From the NCBI GenBank assembly GCA_030731565.1, contig JANQTT010000019.1:1-5205 (forward strand): a stretch of 5,205 bases of DNA, in the 5' to 3' direction. Positions 1 to 5,205 of the stretch are shown here, piece by piece; the stretch's first letter is position 1, and each line of letters starts with the position of its first letter. The translations under genes were made by a program, and so were the position numbers. Under the pieces are notes generated by a model. The model saw nothing but the letters and a program-made list of their open reading frames with translations, was not told the DNA's origin and ran no database searches. The DNA is from Rickettsiaceae bacterium (lineage in GTDB: Bacteria; Pseudomonadota; Alphaproteobacteria; Rickettsiales; Rickettsiaceae).

Positions 1-202
1 TTGGAATCGCGTCAATGGACGGATCGTTAAGTGCTTCATCGACAGTCATCGCAACGCTTTTGCATTTTTCTGCCGCCATTCGCGCTGCATCAGCGTTCAC
101 ATCAACAACACATGCCAACGCGCCAATTTCAGCAAGTGTGCGCACATGATTGCTACCCCAATAGCCACATCCAAACACAGCAATCCTAGGGGTTACGATC
201 AT
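1..202 (-). CDS. Gfo/Idh/MocA family NAD(P)-dependent oxidoreductase, N-terminal part (runs off the left edge)
   Basis: Sixty-seven codons are visible on the minus strand, from an ATG at 202-200 to the window edge. They form the start of a Rossmann nucleotide-binding domain: a beta strand leading into the glycine motif GCGYWG (residues 11-16), then a helix containing NHVRTLAEIGAL. A second strand ends in an acidic residue (D34), the usual place for binding the cofactor ribose. A later segment, EALNDPSIDAI (residues 56-66), matches the family's usual 'DPxIDAV' strand. The GYWGxNxxR form is typical of the WlbA/WbpB-like branch, which oxidises UDP-amino-sugars for surface polysaccharide, but the substrate cannot be told from this fragment. 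The start is supported by an AAGAGGA ribosome-binding site at 211-217, about 8 bases upstream. The gene is about 50% G+C, clearly higher than genes to the right, which could mean separate ancestry. The family is secure; the specific enzyme is not. Confidence 0.85.
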   Translation of the reverse strand, partial: MIVTPRIAVFGCGYWGSNHVRTLAEIGALACVVDVNADAARMAAEKCKSVAMTVDEALNDPSIDAIP

Positions 203-213
203 TTTTCTATCCT

Positions 214-262
214 CTTGTCGTTTTAAAAAACAGTCGTAATCATGAGGCCTATTTAAAACAAG
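214..262 (-). promoter_or_regulatory. Inverted repeat in the 5' leader of the oxidoreductase gene
   Basis: Two perfect 8-base complementary arms, GTTTTAAA (220-227) and TTTAAAAC (252-259), are separated by 24 bases. The pairing can extend outward through CTTG (214-217) and CAAG (259-262) if the intervening TCG is bulged. In the minus-strand transcript this stem would lie just upstream of the oxidoreductase start, with its base next to the AAGAGGA ribosome-binding site. It could therefore be an operator or a translation-modulating hairpin. The arms are AT-only apart from one G-C pair, so stability is modest and a functional role is only inference. Confidence 0.25.
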
Positions 263-315
263 TCGACATTGTGCCTCGCAGTGCAAATCAATCTATAAAA
301 AGCATCGTTGTTTGC

Positions 316-345
316 TTGACATCGCCCTGCCCTTGCCCGTATAGC
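316..345 (+). promoter_or_regulatory. Sigma70-like promoter for tRNA-Met
   Basis: A perfect -35 hexamer, TTGACA (316-321), is followed after 18 bases by TATAGC (340-345), which matches the -10 consensus at its first four positions. The expected transcription start is near 352, about 24 bases before the mature tRNA 5' end, a sensible distance for RNase P processing of a short leader. The spacer is unusually C-rich. Confidence 0.6.
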
Positions 346-359
346 AGCCTCGTTTTGTG

Positions 360-372
360 ACAGTTTTACTGT
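360..372 (+). repeat. Short hairpin (ACAGT-TTT-ACTGT) in the tRNA leader
   Basis: A perfect 5-base stem with a three-T loop is followed by TTT and then directly by the first base of the tRNA acceptor stem. It lies between the predicted transcription start and the tRNA. It may form in the precursor leader or be a small operator-like dyad. It is too short and AT-rich to act as a terminator. Confidence 0.3.
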
Positions 373-375
373 TTT

Positions 376-452
376 GGCGGGGTAGCTCAGCTGGTTAGAG
401 CATCGGAATCATAATCCGGGTGTCGGGGGTTCAAGTCCCTCCCTCGCTACCA
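376..452 (+). tRNA. tRNA-Met (elongator), anticodon CAT
   Basis: A complete 77-base cloverleaf. The acceptor stem GGCGGGG (376-382) pairs with CCTCGCT (442-448), with two G-U pairs. The D stem is GCTC/GAGC (385-388 with 398-401). The anticodon stem is TCGGA/TCCGG (403-407 with 415-419) around the loop ATCATAA, with anticodon CAT at 410-412. The T stem is GGGGG/CCCTC (425-429 with 437-441) around TTCAAGT. The discriminator is A449 and CCA is encoded at 450-452. Elongator Met is preferred over initiator because the first acceptor pair is a G-U pair rather than the C-A mismatch of initiator tRNA, and the anticodon stem lacks the initiator's run of three G-C pairs. The sequence resembles alphaproteobacterial elongator tRNA-Met rather than the lysidine-modified tRNA-Ile(CAT). 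The G+C content of the DNA falls sharply directly after the gene. Confidence 0.95.
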
Positions 453-494
453 AAGAAAGTAAAATTACTCCTTCAAAACGGAATAATATCAAAA

Positions 495-502
495 CCTCGC
501 TA
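495..502 (+). repeat. 8-base direct copy of the tRNA 3' acceptor strand (CCTCGCTA)
   Basis: CCTCGCTA at 495-502 is identical to 442-449 of tRNA-Met (the acceptor 3' strand plus discriminator). Both copies are followed by an A-rich stretch, with CC present only in the tRNA copy. The copy sits 42 bases beyond the tRNA in the AT-rich convergent gap 453-583, which otherwise holds no gene and no good terminator. It could be a remnant of tRNA 3'-end duplication, as left by site-specific integration. Eight bases is short enough to be chance. Confidence 0.25.
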
Positions 503-583
503 AAATAAATATTTTAAGTACCAAATATCAGAAGCATAGTCCTAGATAAAGTTTTTGTACTGTATTTTGGCACTTGAACATCA

Positions 584-1018
584 CTACTTAATCTTAGCTA
601 TGCGCCTCGCGTGCCTACCACCTTCAAATTCAGTTTGTAGAAATTTCTCGACGATTTTAATGGAAATATCATCATCGACTAATTTACTACCCAGCACTAG
701 TATATTGGCATCATTATGAGATCTAGCGCGCTCTGCCATAAACTCGCTTGTACATAGAGCAGCCCGAATATCAGAGCTTCGGTTTGCCGCTATAGACATA
801 CCTATCCCAGTTCCACAGATCAAAATACCTTGAAGCACTGTTTGTTCAATAATTTCTTCTACCATTTTATAAGTAAAATCAGGATAATCAACTCTCTCCT
901 CAGTATCTGTGCCTAGGTTAAGTACTTTCATACCTTTTTTTTGAAGATATTGAATAATTTTACCTTTCAATTTAACGCCAGCATGGTCACTTGCAATGGC
1001 TAAATCATAATTTTTCAT
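584..1018 (-). CDS. rpiB: Ribose-5-phosphate isomerase B
   Basis: This 144-residue protein has the usual length of the RpiB/LacAB family. The enzyme interconverts ribose 5-phosphate and ribulose 5-phosphate in the cytoplasm, linking the pentose phosphate pathway to nucleotide synthesis. Family motifs are present in order: ASDHAG (residues 9-14), the RVDYPD phosphate-site region (42-47), LICGTGIGMSIAANR (66-80) with C68 at the position of the catalytic base (Cys66 in E. coli RpiB), SHNDAN (100-105) with H101 at the ring-opening histidine position, and the C-terminal EGGRHARR (132-139). The catalytic residues are intact, so the enzyme is probably active. An AAGGTG ribosome-binding site (1023-1028 on the minus strand) lies 4 bases before the ATG. 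The gene stands alone, convergent with the tRNA and divergent from the lipoprotein gene. In many alphaproteobacteria rpiB is followed by glyA, which is absent here. Confidence 0.96.
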   Translation of the reverse strand: MKNYDLAIASDHAGVKLKGKIIQYLQKKGMKVLNLGTDTEERVDYPDFTYKMVEEIIEQTVLQGILICGTGIGMSIAANRSSDIRAALCTSEFMAERARSHNDANILVLGSKLVDDDISIKIVEKFLQTEFEGGRHARRIAKIK

Positions 1019-1054
1019 TAAACACCTTATTTGATATACAAACTAATAGATATT

Positions 1055-1084
1055 AATATATAATGACCTTTATTTAATTAGCAA
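1055..1084 (-). promoter_or_regulatory. Candidate rpiB promoter
   Basis: On the minus strand TTGCTA (1084-1079) is followed after 18 bases by TATATT (1060-1055). This places a transcription start around 1048, roughly 30 bases upstream of the rpiB start codon. The whole gap is very AT-rich (10 G+C in 1021-1080), so promoter-like words arise easily by chance. Confidence 0.35.
1059..1064 (+). promoter_or_regulatory. Candidate -10 element for the LysM/M23 lipoprotein gene
   Basis: A perfect TATAAT lies 50 bases upstream of the lipoprotein start codon. No good -35 is found at 16-18 bases; TTGATA at 1031-1036 is 22 bases away, which is too far. The element overlaps the candidate rpiB promoter on the other strand, so the two divergent genes may share a control region. 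Confidence 0.3.
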
Positions 1085-1114
1085 AACAAATCTGTAATTA
1101 CACACATTGGCAAA

Positions 1115-1906
1115 ATGAAAAAACAAGGCCTTTTGATTCTTTTATCATTTATATTATCTGCATGCGCCGTGTCGAAGCAGTCAGCACCTATAGAGTTTAA
1201 TCACCCAGGTGCGAAGCAGAAATCCTCCAGCAAGACCACCAATCCAACGCTTGTTGATGAAGGAGAGGTTATTTCTACTGGTTCATTTGAAGTAAAGTCG
1301 ACTGAAATAATTGATCAGGATGGTACTACTTTTGATAATACCATTGATAATACTGTCGATGGTGAGCAATATATTATTCCAGCTCAAACCAAACCAGAAT
1401 CAAAGCATAAAATCATTTACCATGAAGTACAAGTGGGCGAAACAATTGAAGATATCGCTCAAAAATATGGACAAAAAGTCCTAGAGATTGCATTATTAAA
1501 TGACCTAGCTCCACCTTATTATCTTGACGAGTTTCAAATCCTTAAAATCAAACAAACTACAGAAAAAAACTTAGCACCTCCTGTTACTGGATCTACTGAA
1601 CCATTGATACAAGTAGAAGAAGCTAAAATTGAAAAACCGGAAGTAAAGCTTCAAGAGCAAGCAGTTCATCACGAATATATTACTCCAGTAAAGGGTAAAG
1701 TGATTACAAAATTTGGCGACAAAACTCCATTTGGGACAAGCAAGGGAATCAGCATAAGTGCAAAGCCTGGTACTAAAGTGTTGTCTACAGCTGCAGGTAA
1801 AGTAATATATGCCGATTACGACGCCACTTTTGGTAATTTAGTGATTATTAAACTAGATGGCAAAAATCTTGTTACTTCTTATGCACATCTAGAGGACATA
1901 ATCTAA
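1115..1906 (+). CDS. NlpD-like LysM / degenerate M23 (LytM) lipoprotein, C-terminally truncated
   Basis: This 263-residue protein begins with a lipoprotein signal: KK, a hydrophobic stretch and the lipobox LSAC, with C17 as the lipidated residue. A low-complexity linker follows (about 20-98, with the short repeat DNTIDNTV). Next come a LysM peptidoglycan-binding domain (about 102-146, YHEVQVGETIEDIAQKYG), a Lys/Glu-rich linker, and an M23/LytM domain from about 188 (YITPVKGKVITKFG). In active M23 enzymes the first zinc ligands lie in an HxGxD motif; here the aligned stretch is S209-K-G-I-S213, so both are missing, as the His is in E. coli NlpD (NKGID). The reading frame stops just after YAH258LEDII, removing the last 45-50 residues expected, including the strand with the HxHFE-type motif. 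NlpD-type proteins activate septal N-acetylmuramoyl-L-alanine amidases. This copy may be a decayed gene or a shortened activator. No clear Shine-Dalgarno sequence precedes the ATG; the signal peptide fixes the start. Confidence 0.85.
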   Translation: MKKQGLLILLSFILSACAVSKQSAPIEFNHPGAKQKSSSKTTNPTLVDEGEVISTGSFEVKSTEIIDQDGTTFDNTIDNTVDGEQYIIPAQTKPESKHKIIYHEVQVGETIEDIAQKYGQKVLEIALLNDLAPPYYLDEFQILKIKQTTEKNLAPPVTGSTEPLIQVEEAKIEKPEVKLQEQAVHHEYITPVKGKVITKFGDKTPFGTSKGISISAKPGTKVLSTAAGKVIYADYDATFGNLVIIKLDGKNLVTSYAHLEDII

Positions 1907-2022
1907 TCGACTTGATCTGAATTCTGTACACAGACTTGTAGATATGTTTAACCATTATGATTAGTCCAAGACTTATTAAATGCTAACATTCATAACTTAT
2001 ACCATTTCTCAGAAGAAAAATT
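1907..2022. other. Spacer between the truncated lipoprotein gene and the GTA gene
   Basis: This 116-base AT-rich spacer contains no recognisable gene. I translated the bases after the lipoprotein stop in all three forward frames. None continues the missing LytM sequence (no GxxIGxxGxTG-like or HxHFE-like stretch), and stops come quickly. No stem followed by a T-run that would make a convincing terminator is seen. A weak AGAAGA ribosome-binding site (2011-2016) belongs to the next gene. Confidence 0.6.
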
Positions 2023-5000
2023 ATGATTGGCAGTATTTTATCTAGTATTGGCGGTAGTGTCGGAAGATATTTTGGCGGAGGCATTTTATCAACAATCGGG
2101 CGCTATGCCGGTAAGTTAGCAGGTGATTATTTAGAAGACAAATGGTTCAGACGTAGTGAATCAACCCATAGATTTACTAATATTCATGATAGTTTTTACA
2201 TCTCAATGGCCAAATATGGCAAACCTATCCCTTTAACTTTTGGAAGAGTGCAAATTCCTGGACAAATTATATGGGCAGACCAAATCATAGAAAAAGAAAA
2301 CACTAGTAGCATAAAAAGACACCTTAAAGGGCCAAATATTGACTTAACAAAAGAAACTACAGAACTTGAATATTTTCTTAGTTTTGCAATGTCAATCTGT
2401 TTGGGGGAAATTGAAGATATTGAACGAGTATGGTTCGGAGATGACGTTATCGATATCAGCAAATATAAATTCAAGCTTTATAAAGGTGGGGAAGAACAAT
2501 TACCAGATCCTACTATAAAAGATAAAATTGGTGAATTAACGCCAGCATACAGAGGTCTTGCATATATAGTTTTTGAGGAATTGCCGCTTGCAGAATTTGG
2601 CGATATAATACCAAACTTTACTTTTGAAGTTTTAAGAAAGGCTAACGTAAGGGGCAAAATTTCTGTAGAGGATCTAATTGAGTCAATTATAATGATTCCT
2701 GGTTCCGGCGAATTCGTTTATGATACAGAAATCCAAACAAAATTTAGGCTTTCAGAACATGGAAAGCAAGTAAACTCTAAAAAAATAAATAGCCACAATC
2801 ACTATAACCTTCCTAATAGTATTCATAGCCTAAACCAGCTTAAATCTACCTGCGCTAATGTTAAATGGATATCGCCTGTCGTATGTTGGTTTGGCACTAG
2901 CCTAGATATAAAAGATTGCTTAATCAAACCAGCTGTAGAATTCAAAGATGAAAATTATCGTTATTCTGAAGAGTGGAGAGTAGCTTCTTATACCCGCGAA
3001 ACGGCTCATGAAATTACGAAAGATGAACATGATAATCCGCAATATGGAGGCAGCGTAAATGACGCGAGCGTTATCAGATACCTAATTGAGTTAAGAAAAC
3101 GCAAATTGAATATTATGTTTTACCCTATGTTCTTAATGGATATACCAGGTAAGCCATGGAGGGGAAAAGTTACAGGCAACGCGCAAGATGTAGAAGAATT
3201 TTTCAATAAAAAAGGTGGGTATAATGAATTTATTATACATTATGCGAACCTTGTAAAAGATCACGTCGATGCTTTTGTCATTGGATCAGAACTGATTGGA
3301 CTGACTAAGATACATAGCCAAAACTATTATCCAGCTGTTAAAGAGCTAGCAGCCTTAGCTAAACTAGTGAAAACAATAGTCGGGCCAGCTGTAAAAGTTA
3401 CATATGCTGCTGACTGGTCAGAATATCATCACACAGAAGGAGGTTGGTATAATCTAGATCTTTTATGGTCATCGAAATACATAGATTTTATTGGAATTGA
3501 TGCATATTTTCCTATAACAGAATCGCTTTCATCTGACATTTCGCAAGAAGAAATAGAAAATGGCTTCGCAAGCAATGAAGGTTACGATTATTATATTGAT
3601 TCTCTAGATGGTTCAAAAAAACCTATAGATCCTGCTTATGCGTGGAAAAATTTAAAATATTGGTGGGAAAATCAGCATACGAATCCAAATGGAGAAAAAA
3701 CGGATTGGGAACCAAGATCAAAACCTATATGGTTCACAGAATTTGGATTCCCTTCAATCGACAAAGCCACTAACCAACCAAATGTTTTTTTTGATGAAAA
3801 TTGCGTTGATGGCGGGGCACCTAAACATTCAAATGGCGAAACAAATTTCAATATCCAGCGAACTGCTATAAAGGCATTTATTGAGTTTTGGAAAACTCAA
3901 GAATATATAGGAGAAACGTTCTTATGGTGCTGGGATGCCCGGCCCTATCCTGCCTGGCCAGTTGGTAATATTTGGAATGATGGGTGCTTATGGGAAAAAG
4001 GACATTGGGTCAATTACAAATTCGGTTCAAGCAACCTTGCATCGATTTTACTGGAAATATCTCACCGCTGCGGGCTTGAAACAAACACAATTGATGTATC
4101 AACTGTCGACGAAAAAGTTGAAGGACTTATTTTTAGCAATAACCTTACGGGTTTAAATGCAATAAACACATTAAGAGCCGCATATTTTTTTGACATTAAC
4201 TCGCATTATAAAAACATAGTTTCATTCAAAAAACGCGGCAGTGATAAAAACTCAATTTTTATAAACGACATAGTTATAAAGTTTGACGATAACAGCTTCG
4301 CAGAAGTCACCACAGCTAGCGATACATTAAAAATTAGTCGCCTTGGTATAAATTATATAGATAATAACGATGATTATAACCTACGACACATAAGGTTTAA
4401 TAGGGAGCTAGAGTCCTCTTCTCGTGATATTGCTCTGAACTTGCCAATCGTACTTACCGCATATGAAGCACAAATTATTGGGTCTTCCATCTTAGAAAAT
4501 GCTTATAATGAAAAGGAGATAATTCGTCTGAGAATTTTTGATCCTAAGGTTAATATAAAACCGTCAGATTTTATTGAATTTAATGATATTTTTCAAAGAT
4601 ATACTATAAGGGTTGTTGATATTCAAATGTCAAATGAAGTCTCTTTATTAACAGGCATCGTTGATAAACAGAGCAACTATACTTATAGCAGAACTGAAAA
4701 TTATTTATTTAACAACACCGAAACTTATATTGATAATGATCTGGTTCTTCTTGACTTGCCAATGAATATAAATGGTAGTTCTGGCAGTTATATATCAATA
4801 TATTTCCGAGGTAAAAACGAAACTGCTTTATATGCAAAATTCCCTAAAAAGCTAGACACAAAATGGGATTATGTAACTAATATTGAACCAACTGACGCTA
4901 TTTGTGAAATAATTAGTTTCAAACAAACAGAACATCCTAGCATCTTCGTAATTGATACATCTAGTAAACTTATTGTTTCTGGCCATAGATTGGAACAATA

Positions 5001-5205
5001 CTCTTCAAATGGTTGGCAATATGCGCAAGCTGGTACTGAAATAATAAGATTCAAGAAAATAAAAAAACTCCAAAATGGACTTTATGAAATATCACACCTA
5101 ATTCGGGGATTATGCGCGACAGAAGAAGCAATACAAGAAAAACGAGAAGGAGATATTTTTATTCTCCTGGAAAGAGGTCCAAATATTATTAGAGTCTCAG
5201 AAAAT
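2023..5205 (+). CDS. Gene transfer agent baseplate 'megatron' protein (gp15 family, GTA TIM-barrel plus phage-tail domain), right end outside the window
   Basis: The ATG at 2023 opens 1061 codons without a stop to the window edge. It is the first possible start after an in-frame TAA at 1993 and has a weak AGAAGA ribosome-binding site 6 bases upstream. Domain order matches gp15 of Rhodobacter capsulatus GTA (about 1,300 residues). A Gly-rich hydrophobic N-terminus (1-37) is followed by the tail-protein signature GKPIPLTFGRVQIPGQIIWA (66-85). The GTA TIM barrel (about 340-650) starts at YGGSVNDASV and contains GSE423L, AADWSEYH (462-469), DFIGIDAYFP (488-497), WFTE573FG followed by TNQPNVF, and WDARPYPAWP (637-646). 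A Phage-tail_3-like region follows (about 660-840), then a beta-rich C-terminal part with LIRGL (1026-1030). E423 and E573 sit where two-glutamate glycosidases keep their acid/base and nucleophile. The protein forms the central baseplate of the tail. No other GTA gene lies beside it. No frameshift or internal stop is seen, suggesting selection. Confidence 0.94.
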   Translation, partial: MIGSILSSIGGSVGRYFGGGILSTIGRYAGKLAGDYLEDKWFRRSESTHRFTNIHDSFYISMAKYGKPIPLTFGRVQIPGQIIWADQIIEKENTSSIKRHLKGPNIDLTKETTELEYFLSFAMSICLGEIEDIERVWFGDDVIDISKYKFKLYKGGEEQLPDPTIKDKIGELTPAYRGLAYIVFEELPLAEFGDIIPNFTFEVLRKANVRGKISVEDLIESIIMIPGSGEFVYDTEIQTKFRLSEHGKQVNSKKINSHNHYNLPNSIHSLNQLKSTCANVKWISPVVCWFGTSLDIKDCLIKPAVEFKDENYRYSEEWRVASYTRETAHEITKDEHDNPQYGGSVNDASVIRYLIELRKRKLNIMFYPMFLMDIPGKPWRGKVTGNAQDVEEFFNKKGGYNEFIIHYANLVKDHVDAFVIGSELIGLTKIHSQNYYPAVKELAALAKLVKTIVGPAVKVTYAADWSEYHHTEGGWYNLDLLWSSKYIDFIGIDAYFPITESLSSDISQEEIENGFASNEGYDYYIDSLDGSKKPIDPAYAWKNLKYWWENQHTNPNGEKTDWEPRSKPIWFTEFGFPSIDKATNQPNVFFDENCVDGGAPKHSNGETNFNIQRTAIKAFIEFWKTQEYIGETFLWCWDARPYPAWPVGNIWNDGCLWEKGHWVNYKFGSSNLASILLEISHRCGLETNTIDVSTVDEKVEGLIFSNNLTGLNAINTLRAAYFFDINSHYKNIVSFKKRGSDKNSIFINDIVIKFDDNSFAEVTTASDTLKISRLGINYIDNNDDYNLRHIRFNRELESSSRDIALNLPIVLTAYEAQIIGSSILENAYNEKEIIRLRIFDPKVNIKPSDFIEFNDIFQRYTIRVVDIQMSNEVSLLTGIVDKQSNYTYSRTENYLFNNTETYIDNDLVLLDLPMNINGSSGSYISIYFRGKNETALYAKFPKKLDTKWDYVTNIEPTDAICEIISFKQTEHPSIFVIDTSSKLIVSGHRLEQYSSNGWQYAQAGTEIIRFKKIKKLQNGLYEISHLIRGLCATEEAIQEKREGDIFILLERGPNIIRVSEN

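Noticed and set aside
410..412. Reading the CAT anticodon as tRNA-Ile (lysidine type) or initiator tRNA-Met
   Set aside because: The acceptor begins with a G-U pair rather than the initiator C-A mismatch, the three G-C anticodon-stem pairs of initiators are absent, and the stem and T-arm sequence resembles alphaproteobacterial elongator Met rather than Ile(CAT).
500..516. AT-only palindrome AAAATAAATATTTT as a shared tRNA/rpiB terminator
   Set aside because: The stem has no G-C pair and at best five A-T pairs around a four-base loop, with no T-run on either strand; it is too weak for intrinsic termination.
1115..1906. An active M23 endopeptidase
   Set aside because: The HxGxD metal-binding motif is replaced by SKGIS and the terminal HxH segment is missing, so zinc-dependent hydrolysis is not expected.
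1907..2022. A frameshift that would restore the missing LytM C-terminus
   Set aside because: None of the three forward frames after the stop encodes anything like the expected C-terminal strands, so a simple frameshift does not explain the truncation.
2196..2474. Minus-strand open frame of 92 codons
   Set aside because: It lies entirely antisense to the N-terminal part of the GTA gene, has no family motif, and the plus frame carries recognised tail-protein sequence.
3689..4156. Two short plus-strand open frames (3689-3871 and 3935-4156)
   Set aside because: They are alternate-frame readings of the TIM-barrel coding region, whose proper frame contains WFTEFG and WDARPYP at these positions.
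4869..5054. Minus-strand open frame of 61 codons
   Set aside because: It is antisense to the continuing GTA gene, with no ribosome-binding site or motif that I could recognise.
1..5205. A new defence system, CRISPR array, insertion sequence or toxin-antitoxin pair
   Set aside because: No regularly spaced repeats, transposase, nuclease or small paired reading frames were seen; the long plus-strand gene is explained by the known GTA baseplate family.

Overview
This window looks like a stretch of alphaproteobacterial chromosome. The evidence is an elongator tRNA-Met of alphaproteobacterial type and a long gene that is clearly the baseplate 'megatron' protein of the RcGTA-like gene transfer agents, a family essentially restricted to Alphaproteobacteria. 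From about position 453 rightwards the DNA is AT-rich (roughly 25-40% G+C in the 60-base blocks I counted by hand, with heavy use of AGA and ATA codons). Together with the isolated GTA gene this suggests a reduced-genome lineage such as Rickettsiales or a relative. That placement is inference. The first 450 bases are noticeably richer in G+C (90 of the first 180 bases).

Layout. 1-202 (minus): 5' part of a Gfo/Idh/MocA-type NAD(P)-dependent sugar oxidoreductase, running off the left edge. 203-375: divergent intergenic region with an inverted repeat in the oxidoreductase leader, a sigma70-like promoter for the tRNA and a small hairpin just ahead of it. 376-452 (plus): tRNA-Met(CAT) with encoded CCA. 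453-583: AT-rich convergent gap. 584-1018 (minus): rpiB, complete. 1019-1114: AT-rich divergent promoter region. 1115-1906 (plus): LysM/M23 (NlpD-like) lipoprotein whose LytM domain lacks metal ligands and whose C-terminal part is missing. 1907-2022: spacer with no recognised feature. 2023 to the right edge (plus): 1061 codons of an uninterrupted GTA baseplate/TIM-barrel protein (gp15 family), continuing past the window.

The genes do not form one operon or pathway. RpiB is central carbon metabolism, the lipoprotein belongs to cell-envelope and septal peptidoglycan remodelling, and the tail gene comes from a domesticated prophage-like element. The tail gene is not preceded by the other GTA tail genes (gp12-gp14 equivalents) that flank it in Rhodobacter capsulatus. 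This fits the known dispersal of GTA-homologous genes in Rickettsiales.

Points worth a second look are the solitary but intact GTA gene with conserved TIM-barrel acidic residues, the truncated NlpD-like protein immediately upstream of it, and the change in base composition that falls at the 3' end of the tRNA. I see no CRISPR array, insertion sequence or toxin-antitoxin pair, and no convincing wholly new system.
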